A stretch of DNA of 64,000 bases from Candidatus Poribacteria bacterium (GTDB lineage: Bacteria; Poribacteria; WGA-4E; WGA-3G), in assembly GCA_028820635.1 (NCBI GenBank), contig JAPPIG010000118.1, positions 1-64,000 on the forward strand, in the 5' to 3' direction. How positions within the stretch are numbered: position 1 is the first letter of the stretch; each line of letters starts with the position of its first letter. The notes beneath the pieces were generated by a model, which worked only from the letters and a program-made list of their open reading frames with translations, did not search any database and was not told the DNA's origin. Positions 16,518-26,400 of the stretch are shown piece by piece. The position numbers and the translations under genes are program-made.

Positions 16518-17303
16518 CTAAGCTGTTGATGTAGTATTTTCTCTTTCAACGGCTTTGACGATATATATACTTTCAAATAGACCTGTTTGAACAGTGACAA
16601 TTTTTCCAATTCGGATAAGTTCTAAAACAGCAAGAAATGTGACGATTAGATCAATTTTACTTGAAGATAATGGGAATAGACTTTCGAAAAGCAATTGATC
16701 TGTGTTTTCTAATTGGCTTTCAATAAAAGCGATTTTGTCCTCAACAGTGATTACTTCCTCTTCAACTGTCTGATACTCCTCATCTGGTTCAAACTGAGCA
16801 ATTCGGTCATTGATATTCTTAAAGGCAGTGAGTAGGTCAAAAAGTGTGGCTTTAATTTCATAAGATCGTGTTTCATCTAAATCAGCATGTAACTTTGAAC
16901 TTCTGTTGTATATTGAGGTGCGCCGTTCAGCATAAGTATCTAAAACTTGTGCTGCTTCTTTGTAACGTTTGTATTCTAAAAGTTGTTGGACAAGTTGTTC
17001 TTGGTTTCCAATAGGATGATCCGAATCAGAAACAGTTTGTGGAAGGATGCTTTGTGATTTGATATGTAGAAGTGTTGCCGCCATCACCAAAAAATCGGAT
17101 GCCACGTCCAAATCTAATTGCTCCATAAGATTTACATATTCCAGATAGCGATCAGTAATTTGGGCAATCTGTATATCGTAAATATTCATCTCTTCCTTCT
17201 GAATAAGATGAAGAAGCAGATCAAGTGGTCCCTCAAAACCGTCTAATTTGACAGCGTAAATGGGATGCGTTACTGAATTGGTAGGTGAAAAATCTGCTAA
17301 CAT
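16518..17303 (-). CDS. scpA: Segregation and condensation protein A (kleisin)
   Basis: A 261-residue kleisin. The N-terminal SMC-binding signature VKLDGFEGPLDLLLHLIQKE (about 18-37) and ASDFLVMAATLLHIKSQSIL (about 67-86) are clear, and the C-terminal winged helix holds IVTFLAVLELIRIGKI. It bridges the two heads of SMC with ScpB. The scpA-scpB order with short spacing is the usual operon. The upstream M50 protease ends 44 bases away, so the set may be one transcript from the CCA-adding enzyme down to thrC. Confidence 0.93.
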   Translation of the reverse strand: MLADFSPTNSVTHPIYAVKLDGFEGPLDLLLHLIQKEEMNIYDIQIAQITDRYLEYVNLMEQLDLDVASDFLVMAATLLHIKSQSILPQTVSDSDHPIGNQEQLVQQLLEYKRYKEAAQVLDTYAERRTSIYNRSSKLHADLDETRSYEIKATLFDLLTAFKNINDRIAQFEPDEEYQTVEEEVITVEDKIAFIESQLENTDQLLFESLFPLSSSKIDLIVTFLAVLELIRIGKIVTVQTGLFESIYIVKAVERENTTSTA

Positions 17304-17347
17304 TGTTATTCTATTTAATTTATATCTGTAACATTACTCAATCTTCT

Positions 17348-18034
17348 TTACCGAACTCCAACAATTATTCCGATAAGATTGAGTATGTCAGTAGTTATGT
17401 TGTGCAGAAATATGAATACAAAATTTGGTATTCCGATTAAACTCGGGAGAAAAATAAGAGCAAGAAGAATAGGCAACCCATAAGGAGCAAGTTTTGAAAA
17501 TTCACGTGAGGCGCGTTCTGGCAGCAAACCATTCACTACACTAAACCCGTCTAATGGAAAAAGTGGAAGCAGGTTAAATGCAGCGAGAAAGACACTAATA
17601 AATGCAGAAAGAACAAGTTCTTTTTTAATTTGATAATGCGCTACAGATTCAGTTACGTCCAAAACTCCAAAAACCAATAGCAATTTAAGCACGCCAAGAA
17701 TAACGAAAGTTAGGACGATATTCATAAATGGACCTGCTGCTGCAATGAGCATTAAATCTCTTCTTGGATGCCTGAGATTATATGGATTAACTGGCACAGG
17801 CTTTGCCCAACCAAAGAAACCTCCACCGAAGAACGTCCCTATCAAAGGCAAAAACAGTGTTCCAATGGGATCAATATGCACGGCAGGATTAAGCGACATA
17901 CGTCCCTGATCGCGTGCTGTAGAATCACCTAACATATTAGCAGATTTTGCATGTCCCCATTCGTGGAAAGTTAACAGGATAATGAACTGTGTTACACGAA
18001 GGATTGCTAAGTATACTCTATCTTGAGTAAACAT
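17348..18034 (-). CDS. Site-2 protease family (M50) membrane metalloprotease
   Basis: A 228-residue membrane protein with zinc motif HEWGH (in LLTFHEWGHAKSANMLGD, about 22-39) and the second conserved motif NLLPLFPLDG near residues 159-168 supplying the Asp ligand. About five to six helices are predicted. Stand-alone M50 proteins of this type cleave peptides within the membrane, but substrates are rarely known. It sits between the CCA-adding enzyme and scpA with short gaps, an arrangement common for this family beside scpAB. Confidence 0.9.
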   Translation of the reverse strand: MFTQDRVYLAILRVTQFIILLTFHEWGHAKSANMLGDSTARDQGRMSLNPAVHIDPIGTLFLPLIGTFFGGGFFGWAKPVPVNPYNLRHPRRDLMLIAAAGPFMNIVLTFVILGVLKLLLVFGVLDVTESVAHYQIKKELVLSAFISVFLAAFNLLPLFPLDGFSVVNGLLPERASREFSKLAPYGLPILLALIFLPSLIGIPNFVFIFLHNITTDILNLIGIIVGVR

Positions 18035-18057
18035 ATTTTATCTTATTTCCATTCAAT

Positions 18058-19539
18058 TTATTGATTTATAGGATCGTTAGCATTATGCTTTTTGAGTTCA
18101 CTGAATTGGAAAAACGCATCCGATTTAGATTTAATTTTTCCGTCTAATTGTGCTGCAAATAAATCCCAAAGTTTAATTTTAAAAGTCTTTCCGGGTTTTT
18201 CACCCCACTGAATCAGATCATCGCCAGTAATAAAGGGCTGTATCTTTCGTAAAGTGCAAAGGTAATCACCAACATTTTTACGATGCACTTGTGATAGATT
18301 AATATCTGAATACGCTAAAACAAGTGCTTCAAGCGGAAAAGGTTTTAATCTCTGATAAATTTTGCTTGGTGAGGTTGTTCCTGTTAGAGAATCCAAGATT
18401 GGTAATAATTGACGATATGCTGTTAATGGAGTCTGGACTTTAAATATCTTTCTATTGTTATATACGTAAGTTAATCTATTTTCGGCATCAACAATACACC
18501 ATTTCCCATTATAGTATTCAACGGAAGCACTTTTAGATAATGCTAAACCGAGTTTTTCAAAAACAGGCCGTACAGTTTTTTTATGAGCGATCTCTTGTTT
18601 TAAAACTTGTGTATCATGTCCTATGTGGCGGAGTTGATGCTCCAATACAAGTCTGAAACAGAGTGCCTCAATCTGATATATCTGCTCCTCTTGGGAATTA
18701 CTCATGCCAAATAGTGCTATCCATCGCAATATATTCGGCTCAAAATCTTCGTCTGTGATGTGCTCTGATGCCCATGAGATTGCTTGTTGTGCCGTTTGAA
18801 AATCATACAGAAAAGCAGGCAAGATTTCCCATCCTGGGAAAATTGCCTCATATACACCGAATTGAGCAAGTTCTTGAACAATTTGCGGAGCATTGTCTTC
18901 AAGTAAGACCCTGTCAATTTCATTCCGTATCCGTTCACCGCTGAGTTGCGCTAAAAGTGGAATTGCCTCCTTGATTAGCAGCATATCGGCATCTGCAATA
19001 CGGAAGTTATAACGTCCCGCGTATCTACAAGCCCGAAAGATACGGGTTGAATCATCTATGAAACTCTTGTTGTGAAGTATCCGAACGGTGCCGGTCTTAA
19101 GATCGTCAAGCCCGTTAGTCTTATCAATAACGGCACCAAAATTAGTAGAATCTAACCGCATTGCTAATGCGTTTATAGAAAAATCTCTCCGCTGTAAATC
19201 CTCTGCAATAGTGCCACGTTCTACCTTAGGTAACGTTCCGGGATTTTGATACGTTTCACACCGTGCGGTGACAAAGTCAACTTTCGGTTGACTCGGATTT
19301 GCTGGTGTGACTGTTGCTGTACCAAACTGTTGATGCTCCTGCAATGTCCCATTCCATCGACTTTGCATCTCTTTTGCAACCTGAAGCGCGTCACCTTCCA
19401 CTACAATGTCAATGTCAAAAGTTGGTCGTTTTAACAGGAGATCCCGGACGGATCCACCAACAAGATAAGCATGTTCTCCTCCGACTTCACCGATTTCGTG
19501 TAATATACCTAAAAGTGGTTCGGGGATATCAGGTAACAT
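18058..19539 (-). CDS. CCA-adding enzyme / poly(A) polymerase family nucleotidyltransferase
   Basis: A 493-residue class II tRNA nucleotidyltransferase-like protein. The catalytic head has LVGGSVRDLLL with the carboxylates of FDIDIVVEG. VERGTIAEDLQRRDFSINAL and the RNA-binding DDSTRIFRACRYAGRY follow. The C-terminal body from about residue 240 is divergent. It would add or repair CCA on tRNA 3' ends; CCA-only, A-only or poly(A) activity cannot be told apart here. The tRNA-Sec gene in this window already encodes its CCA, so a repair role is plausible. Confidence 0.88.
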   Translation of the reverse strand: MLPDIPEPLLGILHEIGEVGGEHAYLVGGSVRDLLLKRPTFDIDIVVEGDALQVAKEMQSRWNGTLQEHQQFGTATVTPANPSQPKVDFVTARCETYQNPGTLPKVERGTIAEDLQRRDFSINALAMRLDSTNFGAVIDKTNGLDDLKTGTVRILHNKSFIDDSTRIFRACRYAGRYNFRIADADMLLIKEAIPLLAQLSGERIRNEIDRVLLEDNAPQIVQELAQFGVYEAIFPGWEILPAFLYDFQTAQQAISWASEHITDEDFEPNILRWIALFGMSNSQEEQIYQIEALCFRLVLEHQLRHIGHDTQVLKQEIAHKKTVRPVFEKLGLALSKSASVEYYNGKWCIVDAENRLTYVYNNRKIFKVQTPLTAYRQLLPILDSLTGTTSPSKIYQRLKPFPLEALVLAYSDINLSQVHRKNVGDYLCTLRKIQPFITGDDLIQWGEKPGKTFKIKLWDLFAAQLDGKIKSKSDAFFQFSELKKHNANDPINQ

Positions 19540-19601
19540 TTTCTTTTATAGAGGAGATTTTAGCCCAACATCTCTGAAGAATAGCGTCCATTTCTAAAGT
19601 T

Positions 19602-20282
19602 TTATACAAAAGCAAAAACACGAGTTGGTGCACCAGAACTTTTTGCTAACTTTAGCGGTGCAATTACTACATAGAAATGTGTCGGCAGTTGACTCAAATT
19701 GCACAAATCTTCTACATGCGGAATGCCTGCTCCTAAAAAGACGAGATGTGCAGGGGGTAAGCCATCATGCAAGGGAGGATGCCCTGCCACAGCATCAATA
19801 CTACATGCATCTGTGCCGATAACTTTAATTTCTTTTTCAACGAGGAGTTCAGCCGCATCTTCGCTAAAGCCGATCCATTCGCGGTTAAAATTATCTTGAT
19901 AGACAAATCTATCCATTCCCGTCCGCATAAAAACGATGCTGTCTTGCGGAATCTCTCCGTTTTCTGCTATCCATGCTTCAATATCTTCGGCAGTCACTGC
20001 ATCATTCGGTTTTTTTATCGCAGAAAAATCCATTAACACCGCGTGTCCGGTTAATTTTTCCTTCGGAATTTCGGCAACAGTAAACCCGTCTGGATACATC
20101 AAGCAGGAAGCGTCAATATGTGTGGAGCAGTGTCCGGACATGTCAACGCGGCTTTCAAAGTAACCGTCTTTTTCTAATGTTGCCTGGTCGTAAATGTTGA
20201 CAGGATCAATCGGCAACTCTCGCGGGCTATTTTCGTCAACGACATAAGACAAATCCAGCACGTTTTGAAAGTCAATGTGCAT
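19602..20282 (-). CDS. Cyclase-family metal hydrolase (kynurenine-formamidase-like)
   Basis: A 226-residue protein of the cyclase fold (Pfam Cyclase). The metal motif appears as SGHCSTHIDASCLMYPDG, matching the family pattern H-x-G-T-H-x-D. It resembles metal-dependent arylformamidases and isatin hydrolases, which open amide or lactam bonds. No tryptophan-degradation genes are adjacent, so the substrate is open. It is monocistronic in appearance, 62 bases upstream of the CCA-adding enzyme gene. Confidence 0.82.
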   Translation of the reverse strand: MHIDFQNVLDLSYVVDENSPRELPIDPVNIYDQATLEKDGYFESRVDMSGHCSTHIDASCLMYPDGFTVAEIPKEKLTGHAVLMDFSAIKKPNDAVTAEDIEAWIAENGEIPQDSIVFMRTGMDRFVYQDNFNREWIGFSEDAAELLVEKEIKVIGTDACSIDAVAGHPPLHDGLPPAHLVFLGAGIPHVEDLCNLSQLPTHFYVVIAPLKLAKSSGAPTRVFAFV

Positions 20283-20410
20283 TTTATTCTCTCATTCTTT
20301 TTGTCTGTTATAAATATAGTATATCACATGTCGCATCACAATTCAAGCAGTAAAAACTTTACGGGTGTGTAAAGTTTTTGTCACTTGTTAGTTCACGGAT
20401 TATGCGGATT

Positions 20411-20456
20411 CTGTAGGAGCGACCTCCCGGTCGCGACCAGGAGGTCGCTCCTACAG
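20411..20456. repeat. Dispersed GTAGGAGCGACC inverted repeat
   Basis: ctgtaggagcgacctcc (20411-20427) pairs perfectly with 20440-20456. The loop contains the smaller palindrome ggtcgcgacc. Related half-sites or full sites occur at 61834-61902 and 61968-61993. Confidence 0.8.
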
Positions 20457-20511
20457 AAGAGACCCAAGTCAATGTCCAATATGCTTGTGGCAATTGAGAA
20501 ATCCAAATCAA

Positions 20512-20538
20512 CACTGAATGCGCGTATGGCATTCAGTG
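20512..20538. repeat. Covarying hairpin repeat, copy 2
   Basis: The stem cactgaatgc / gcattcagtg (10 bp, perfect) flanks loop gcgtatg, preceded by tccaaatcaa exactly as at 13829-13855. Six stem positions differ from copy 1, and the partner bases change with them. Confidence 0.75.
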
Positions 20539-20614
20539 GGGTTGAAATCCCTCCAACAAGAGAAAAAGAGTATTCAGACCAAAAACTTTACACACCCGTA
20601 CAACAAAAGTCATG

Positions 20615-20643
20615 TTGACCGATACTTTATTATATTATATAAT
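20615..20643 (+). promoter_or_regulatory. Near-consensus sigma-70-type promoter, probable leaderless transcript
   Basis: TTGACC (20615-20620), a 17-base spacer and TATAAT (20638-20643). Transcription would begin about 20650, at or one base before the ATG (20651) of the GNAT gene. No ribosome-binding site is available, so a leaderless mRNA is predicted. Confidence 0.75.
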
Positions 20644-20650
20644 AGTATGT

Positions 20651-21511
20651 ATGGGGATTGAAGTTTTTTTTAGTGATGATCCAAACTGGGTTTTAAGCGA
20701 AACAGGTGTATTTCTGAGTTCAGAACCGGTTCATCATTATCTTGTTCTGACACTTTTGCAGTCACGAACTACACATTATGAACCCGGGCGATATTGGGTA
20801 GCACAGGACAATAAAACAACAGTTGGTGTAGCCGTTCAATCGCCTCTAAACGCTCGTGCGCTAATTACACCTATGACATCTGATGTAGTTCCCGCGGTAG
20901 TAAATGCCATATCAGAGGCGGCCGTAGCATTGCCAGGAGTAGCTGGAGATGCTGCGACTACAGCACACTTTGCTGGAGAATGGGCGGAACGACACAAGTC
21001 CCCTGTGTTCCCCTTTTTAGGTCTACGCCTATATGAAGTAAATGAAGTACAGAATTTGTCAGATGTAAAAGGGCATTTTCGTAAAGCAGTTTTGAATGAC
21101 CGAAAACTTCTTATCAACTGGGTTAGTCGTTTTTCGGTAGATATTGGGGAGAAAGAGAACACTTCTGATGATGAAGAATTGCAAAAGCGTGAGACTACTT
21201 CCTCACGTATTGTTGACAGTTCCCTGTCTGATGAACATCTTTGGCTATGGGAGGATACAAAACCCGTATCAATGGTGGCTCGGACAACTGCTGTTGCGGG
21301 TGTTGTTCAAGTGCGACTCGTCTATACACCACAAGAGCACCGAAACCGCGGTTACGCTACTGCCTGCGTTAGTAAGATGTCTAAACAAATCCTTAACGAA
21401 GGAAATCGTTGTATCCTATATACTGACTTGAACAATCCAATTTCAAATACGATCTACCGTAGAATTGGCTACCGTGCTGTTGCCGAAGCGATCCAATACC
21501 GATTTGAGTAG
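20651..21511 (+). CDS. GNAT family N-acetyltransferase
   Basis: A 286-residue protein whose C-terminal half is a GNAT domain. The acetyl-CoA loop appears as VYTPQEHRNRGYATACVS near residues 222-239, followed by NPISNTIYRRIGYRAVAE. The N-terminal half has no recognised motif but resembles the regulatory half of FR47-type two-domain acetyltransferases. The start is set at ATG 20651 because the promoter's -10 box ends 7 bases before it; the longer frame from 20612 would lie inside the promoter. The substrate is unknown. The kinase-nucleotidyltransferase fusion follows after 46 bases and may be co-transcribed. Confidence 0.82.
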   Translation: MGIEVFFSDDPNWVLSETGVFLSSEPVHHYLVLTLLQSRTTHYEPGRYWVAQDNKTTVGVAVQSPLNARALITPMTSDVVPAVVNAISEAAVALPGVAGDAATTAHFAGEWAERHKSPVFPFLGLRLYEVNEVQNLSDVKGHFRKAVLNDRKLLINWVSRFSVDIGEKENTSDDEELQKRETTSSRIVDSSLSDEHLWLWEDTKPVSMVARTTAVAGVVQVRLVYTPQEHRNRGYATACVSKMSKQILNEGNRCILYTDLNNPISNTIYRRIGYRAVAEAIQYRFE

Positions 21512-21557
21512 TTAATTGGTAGTCTACTCTATTTCTAAAAACTGATAAGGACGGACT

Positions 21558-23477
21558 ATGAAACTTTTTGTGCCAGGACGTATCTGCTTGTTCGGTGAAC
21601 ACAGCGATTGGGCAGGAGGGCATCGGCGGACCAATGCTGAGCTTGAGAAAGGCTATACCTTAATCACAAGTACAAACCAAGGGGTCTATGCTGAAGTACA
21701 ACCTCATCCCACAAGCCTTATTCTGAAAACGACACTCAGCGATGGCACTCGTCATGGCCCTTATACGTTGCCGATGGAACCTGCTGCATTACTTGCAGAA
21801 GCAGAAAAAGGTAGTTTTTTTAGTTATGCTGCGGGGGTTGCTTATCAGATCCTCACTAATTATCGCGTCCAAGGATTAGAAATAGATAACTACTTAACAG
21901 ATTTACCTGTTAAGAAAGGTCTTTCTTCAAGTGCCGCTATCTGTGTTTTGGTTGCCCGTGCATTTAACCGAATATACGATCTAAAAATGACGACGCGCGG
22001 AGAAATGGAGTACGCCTATCAGGGTGAGATTAAGACACCATCTCGTTGTGGGAGAATGGATCAAGGTTGTGCATATCAACACCCTATTCTTATGAGTTTT
22101 GATAGTGAAAATATCGAGGTTCGAGAATTTAGTGTGCCAACGAATTTATATATGGTAATTGTAGACTTAGGGGCGGGGAAAGATACACGTCTTATATTAA
22201 AGCAGTTAAATGACTGTTATCCGTTTGCCGAAAAAGAACTTGAAAAAAATGTGCAACATTATCTCGGTCCCTTGAGTAAAGAAATCACCCATTTAGCTTA
22301 TGACGCGCTTCGCCAGGGCGATGCTGAAGCAGTTGGAAAATTGATGACACGTGCACAACACGAGTTTGATGAACATCTGATACCCGCTTGTCCATCGCAA
22401 TTGACCGCACCTGTTCTTCATAAAGTTCTCACTTATGAACCGATTCAACCGTATATTTGGGGTGGCAAGGGAGTCGGTTCACAAGGTGACGGGTCAGCAC
22501 AGTTTATCGTCAAAGACGAAGAAAGCCAAAGCCGCGTCATTGAAATCATTGAAAGAGACTTACAGATGTCTTGTCTAAAACTTGTTATTGAAGCAAGCAG
22601 ACATGTGCGTAAGGCTGTTATCCCTGCGGCAGGGTTTGGCACCCGACTTTTTCCCGCTTCAAAGGCGATGAAAAAGGAACTCTTTCCTATTATCGACAGC
22701 GCCGGGCGTGCAAAACCAGCAATCATGGCAATCGTTGAAGAGGCAGTTAACGCAGGCATTGAGGAAGTGTGTCTGATTGTGCAGAATAGAGATATAGACT
22801 TATTTGAATCCTATTTTAAAACGCCTCCCCGTATTGAACACTACAACAAACTTAGCAAAGAAAATAAGGCTTACTGCGACTATTTACTTGAATTAGGGAG
22901 TCGAATTTCGCTGGTCACACAAGACGTGCAAGAAGGTTTTGGACATGCTGTCTACTGCGCTCGAGATTGGGTTGGTAATGAACCTTTTCTGTTAATGTTG
23001 GGCGACCATCTCTACGGTTCAGATGAGCCACACTCATGTGCAAAACAGGTTTTGAATGCTTATGAAAAAGTTGGTCACAGTGTAGTTGGATTAAAGGAAA
23101 CGTCTATTGAGGAACTGTCGAACTTTGGATGTGTAACTGGTGTATGGCAGGAAAACGCGTCAATGCTCTCTGTAACAGAGTTCTACGAAAAGCCCGATTC
23201 TGAATATGCAAGGGAACATCTTCATGTTGATGGTATGGATGATGACAGTTTTCTTACTGTTTTTGGTATCTACGTGATAGAACCACAGATTTTTGGATTT
23301 CTTGAACAGAATATTGAACACAACTTCCGCGAGCGAGGCGAATTTCAACTTACTTCCTGTTTGGATGAATTACGGAAGACAGATGGGTTTTCTGGCTATG
23401 TTGTGAAGGGACGACGATTTGACATCGGTCTTCCTGAAGAGTATCGGCAAACCGTTATCGGTTTTAGAAATGCATAG
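21558..23477 (+). CDS. Bifunctional sugar kinase (GHMP) / UTP-sugar-1-phosphate nucleotidyltransferase (GalU-like)
   Basis: A 639-residue fusion. Residues 1 to about 348 form a GHMP kinase: PGRICLFGEHSDWAGGHR (galactokinase-type sugar loop), LPVKKGLSSSAAICV (ATP loop near 116-130) and GGKGVGSQGDGSAQFIV (third motif). Residues about 351-639 form a GalU-type transferase with IPAAGFGTRLFPASKAMKKE, LMLGDHLYGSD and EFYEKPDSEY. In one chain it could phosphorylate a sugar at C1 and then make the UDP-sugar, as bacterial FKP does for fucose but with the domains reversed and a different transferase family. AAGGACGG precedes the ATG. The sugar could be galactose, arabinose or a uronate and cannot be fixed by eye. 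Confidence 0.87.
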   Translation: MKLFVPGRICLFGEHSDWAGGHRRTNAELEKGYTLITSTNQGVYAEVQPHPTSLILKTTLSDGTRHGPYTLPMEPAALLAEAEKGSFFSYAAGVAYQILTNYRVQGLEIDNYLTDLPVKKGLSSSAAICVLVARAFNRIYDLKMTTRGEMEYAYQGEIKTPSRCGRMDQGCAYQHPILMSFDSENIEVREFSVPTNLYMVIVDLGAGKDTRLILKQLNDCYPFAEKELEKNVQHYLGPLSKEITHLAYDALRQGDAEAVGKLMTRAQHEFDEHLIPACPSQLTAPVLHKVLTYEPIQPYIWGGKGVGSQGDGSAQFIVKDEESQSRVIEIIERDLQMSCLKLVIEASRHVRKAVIPAAGFGTRLFPASKAMKKELFPIIDSAGRAKPAIMAIVEEAVNAGIEEVCLIVQNRDIDLFESYFKTPPRIEHYNKLSKENKAYCDYLLELGSRISLVTQDVQEGFGHAVYCARDWVGNEPFLLMLGDHLYGSDEPHSCAKQVLNAYEKVGHSVVGLKETSIEELSNFGCVTGVWQENASMLSVTEFYEKPDSEYAREHLHVDGMDDDSFLTVFGIYVIEPQIFGFLEQNIEHNFRERGEFQLTSCLDELRKTDGFSGYVVKGRRFDIGLPEEYRQTVIGFRNA

Positions 23478-23496
23478 ATGGCGATACCATTAACCT

Positions 23497-26400
23497 TTAA
23501 TTGGATGCGGATATCCGCTTGACCACAACAAGCGTCAAATCATCATACTGTTCAGCTTCTTGAACAAAGTCTTGAACATCTTCAGTGATGCGTTGAATTA
23601 CCTTTTCGGCACTGCATTCTTCAGGAATTTGTGCCATCAATTCTTTGAAACGATCCGTTCCGTACATATCGTGGTCAGAGTTGAGAGCCTCAATCAGACC
23701 ATCCGTATGGAAAATAAGGACATCGCCCTCATTCAAATCAAATGTAATAGACTCGTATTGAACGCGCTTCATACTTCCCAGAGGGAGGTCACTATTTTCA
23801 ATTTCGATTATTTCCGAACCTCTTTTGAGAATAGGGTAAGGTTGTCCTCCGTTTGCGTAGTCAACACGTTTTTCAGATTCGTCAAGGACTGCTAAGTTGA
23901 GTGCGATGAAACTGGGTCCATACATTCGAGGTGCCAATCCTGCATTGAGGTCACTCAGAATGACATCTGCATCTGATTTAAATCGGGCGACCTCATGTAA
24001 CATTCCATTCGTAAGCACAGCATTCATCGCACCACGTATACCTTTTCCTGCTGCGTCTGCCACTGCAATAGCCGTTTGTCCGTTCGCGACAGTCAAGTAG
24101 TCAAAGAAATCTCCCCCTACTTGTGTGGCAGGAATTGACATTCCCGCAATATCAAATTCTTGTGTTTGTGGTGATTCAGGAGGCAAAAGTGCCATTTGGA
24201 TATTTTGTGCTTCATCCAACTCCGCACGGATTCGTTGCATCTCTGCTTCTTCTTTTTCTCGCATCTCAAGGCGTAACTGTGCGGTCTGTCTTCGGTTCAC
24301 AATCAATCTAAAAAGCAGGGAACCTGCAGCTGCGAGTAAAATTAGAGAAGGCAGGTAATTCCGCCAGCGGGTCCAAACCGGTTGATCAATTGTAAAATTC
24401 AAAACTGCTGGTCGTTGGGTATAAGGCCATCCTTCACGAAAAGCTTTTATCAAGAAGGTATAACTTCCGGATTTTAAACCTTCATAGCGTATTTGCGGTA
24501 AACTTTTGGATGTTCCAACTTCTTCTGGAGTGTAAGCATGTGATGATGAAACTCCCTTGGATGGGTTGATATTCAATTGCTTGATACCAGACGAAATTGT
24601 TTGCCATGCCCCCATATTGTCAATACCGAGTAATCTATATCTGTACTCAACATCATCTCTTAGTGGACTAACCCCTTGAAAATGAATAGTAAGATTTTTG
24701 AGCCCCGCGGGCAATAGTTCTTTTATCTCAGTAAAGGTGCGTTTGCCAGATTCTGCCATAAAAGGTTCTGTGAAAGATTTGCCTGCATCAACAGAGATGA
24801 TACGACAAAATGGGAGTGCACCAAGACTCGCATGATACTGGGTAGCACCACCTTCCGTGCCGAACCAGAGCTCTTTCTCGTTAGATGCATGAATGCTTGA
24901 TACATTGTTATGGATGAGACCGTCCTTGGTTGTAATAGATTGAAAGGAGTCCCCATCGTATCTAACAACGCCGCCACCCCATGTAGCAAACCATAAGTTT
25001 CCCCAATGGTCTTCATGCACATCGCGCAAATCATCAACAAGAAATTGTTTTTCTGCTGTTGTGTAAGTCGTAACCTCATCGCCATTATACCGAATTGCAC
25101 CTTGTGAAGTTGCTAACCAAAGGTTACCATTCGTTGCAGTAAGTGCAGCTCTGATTTCGTCAAGTTCAACAGGGACATCGTGTTTCAACTCAGTACCTTG
25201 ATATGTCTTGATACTGTCCTTAAAAACAAAAGTAATTAATTCAGACGATTTTTGAGCAGTTTCAGCGGAACCATCATTCTGCGATTCCGTTGAAACGGTA
25301 GAAGTTTTCACACTTAAGAGAGGTGCCCCACTCGCTGCCCCTGGGAGTTCAGTTAGTGTGTTTGCAAGTTCGGGATTTTCCCAATACATTAACTGACCAC
25401 TTACGGTATTGTAAAACCATTTGACATCTTTTGTTTGAGTAATACCTAAGACCGGAATGACAGATTTAAATGGAAGCACTTCAATTCTTGGCTGGCTTAT
25501 CCTGCTACGAAGATTCGTGAACCGTCTCACTTCTCCAGTTTCAAAATAGCACCATAGTCGATCTTGACTGTCGGTATGTAAAGCTGATACAGCATCGGTT
25601 GAAGAAGGTAAAGATTCAAAAGAGTCTGTCTTATTAAAATTAGCCCTATTAAAAGGTAAAATTTTTGACTCACCATTTGGTAAGAACCGGTATAATCCAT
25701 CGCTTCTTGGTAGAAAAAGCCATCCACCTAAAACGATCCAAGGTTCAACTTCTGAAGACATAAGTATTGAATCATTGTAGATTTTTTCACCGCCTGGACC
25801 GACCTCAGTACTAATATAGAGAGAAAGTTTTTCAAATTCTCCATTTCTATAGCGGAAAATTCTGAAAAGGCTAAAACCATCTTGGTGCTGAATAGGTTTA
25901 TCCAGAAACCAGATATCGCTATCTGTCTCAAAAATTTTGATAATTTCAGGCCGTCTATTTAATTCTCGATCATCAAAAGTGATCTCAATTTTTAGGCTTC
26001 CGATTTGCCCAGCAAAGTTTGTTAAGGGGGTTTGATGAAGTGTATCTGTTTTTACATCGTATCTGGCAACACCACCAGGAATGCTCAGCCACAGCATATC
26101 CGCGCTATCTGAATACATCGCTCTAATACTATTGCTTCCTATAATAGCACGTGTCGTATGATTAACGATTGCCGGTTGAGGTTCATAAACCGTGACGCCA
26201 TTATCGTGACCAAACCAAATTTTACCGTCCATCGCTTCAAAAATAGTTTGGATGTTATCACTACCAAGCTCATCGTCAACGCCATAAACTTTGTGCACTG
26301 ATTCTGGTGAATTAGTAAGAGCGGATTCTAATTTAAAAATACCCGCTGCTTCATCTTGAAAATATTTGTCTTCGTATAAATGTGCCCCTGTTTCAGTGGC

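Larger units (their letters stand above)
20361..20599. mobile_element. 239-bp miniature element with 19-bp perfect TIRs
   Basis: acgggtgtgtaaagttttt (20361-20379) and its exact complement (20581-20599) bound a non-coding stretch. An extra aaaaacttta at 20352-20361 looks like a truncated inverted copy of one end. No target duplication is evident. Inside are a 17-bp inverted repeat (20411-20456) and the 27-nt hairpin (20512-20538) also found in the element at 13706-13949. The outer TIRs share a GGGT...AGTTTT layout with that element. Its right end lies 16 bases from a promoter. Confidence 0.8.

Noticed and set aside
20612..20650. GNAT start at 20612
   Set aside because: That segment contains the -35 and -10 boxes of a strong promoter, so it would not be in the mRNA.
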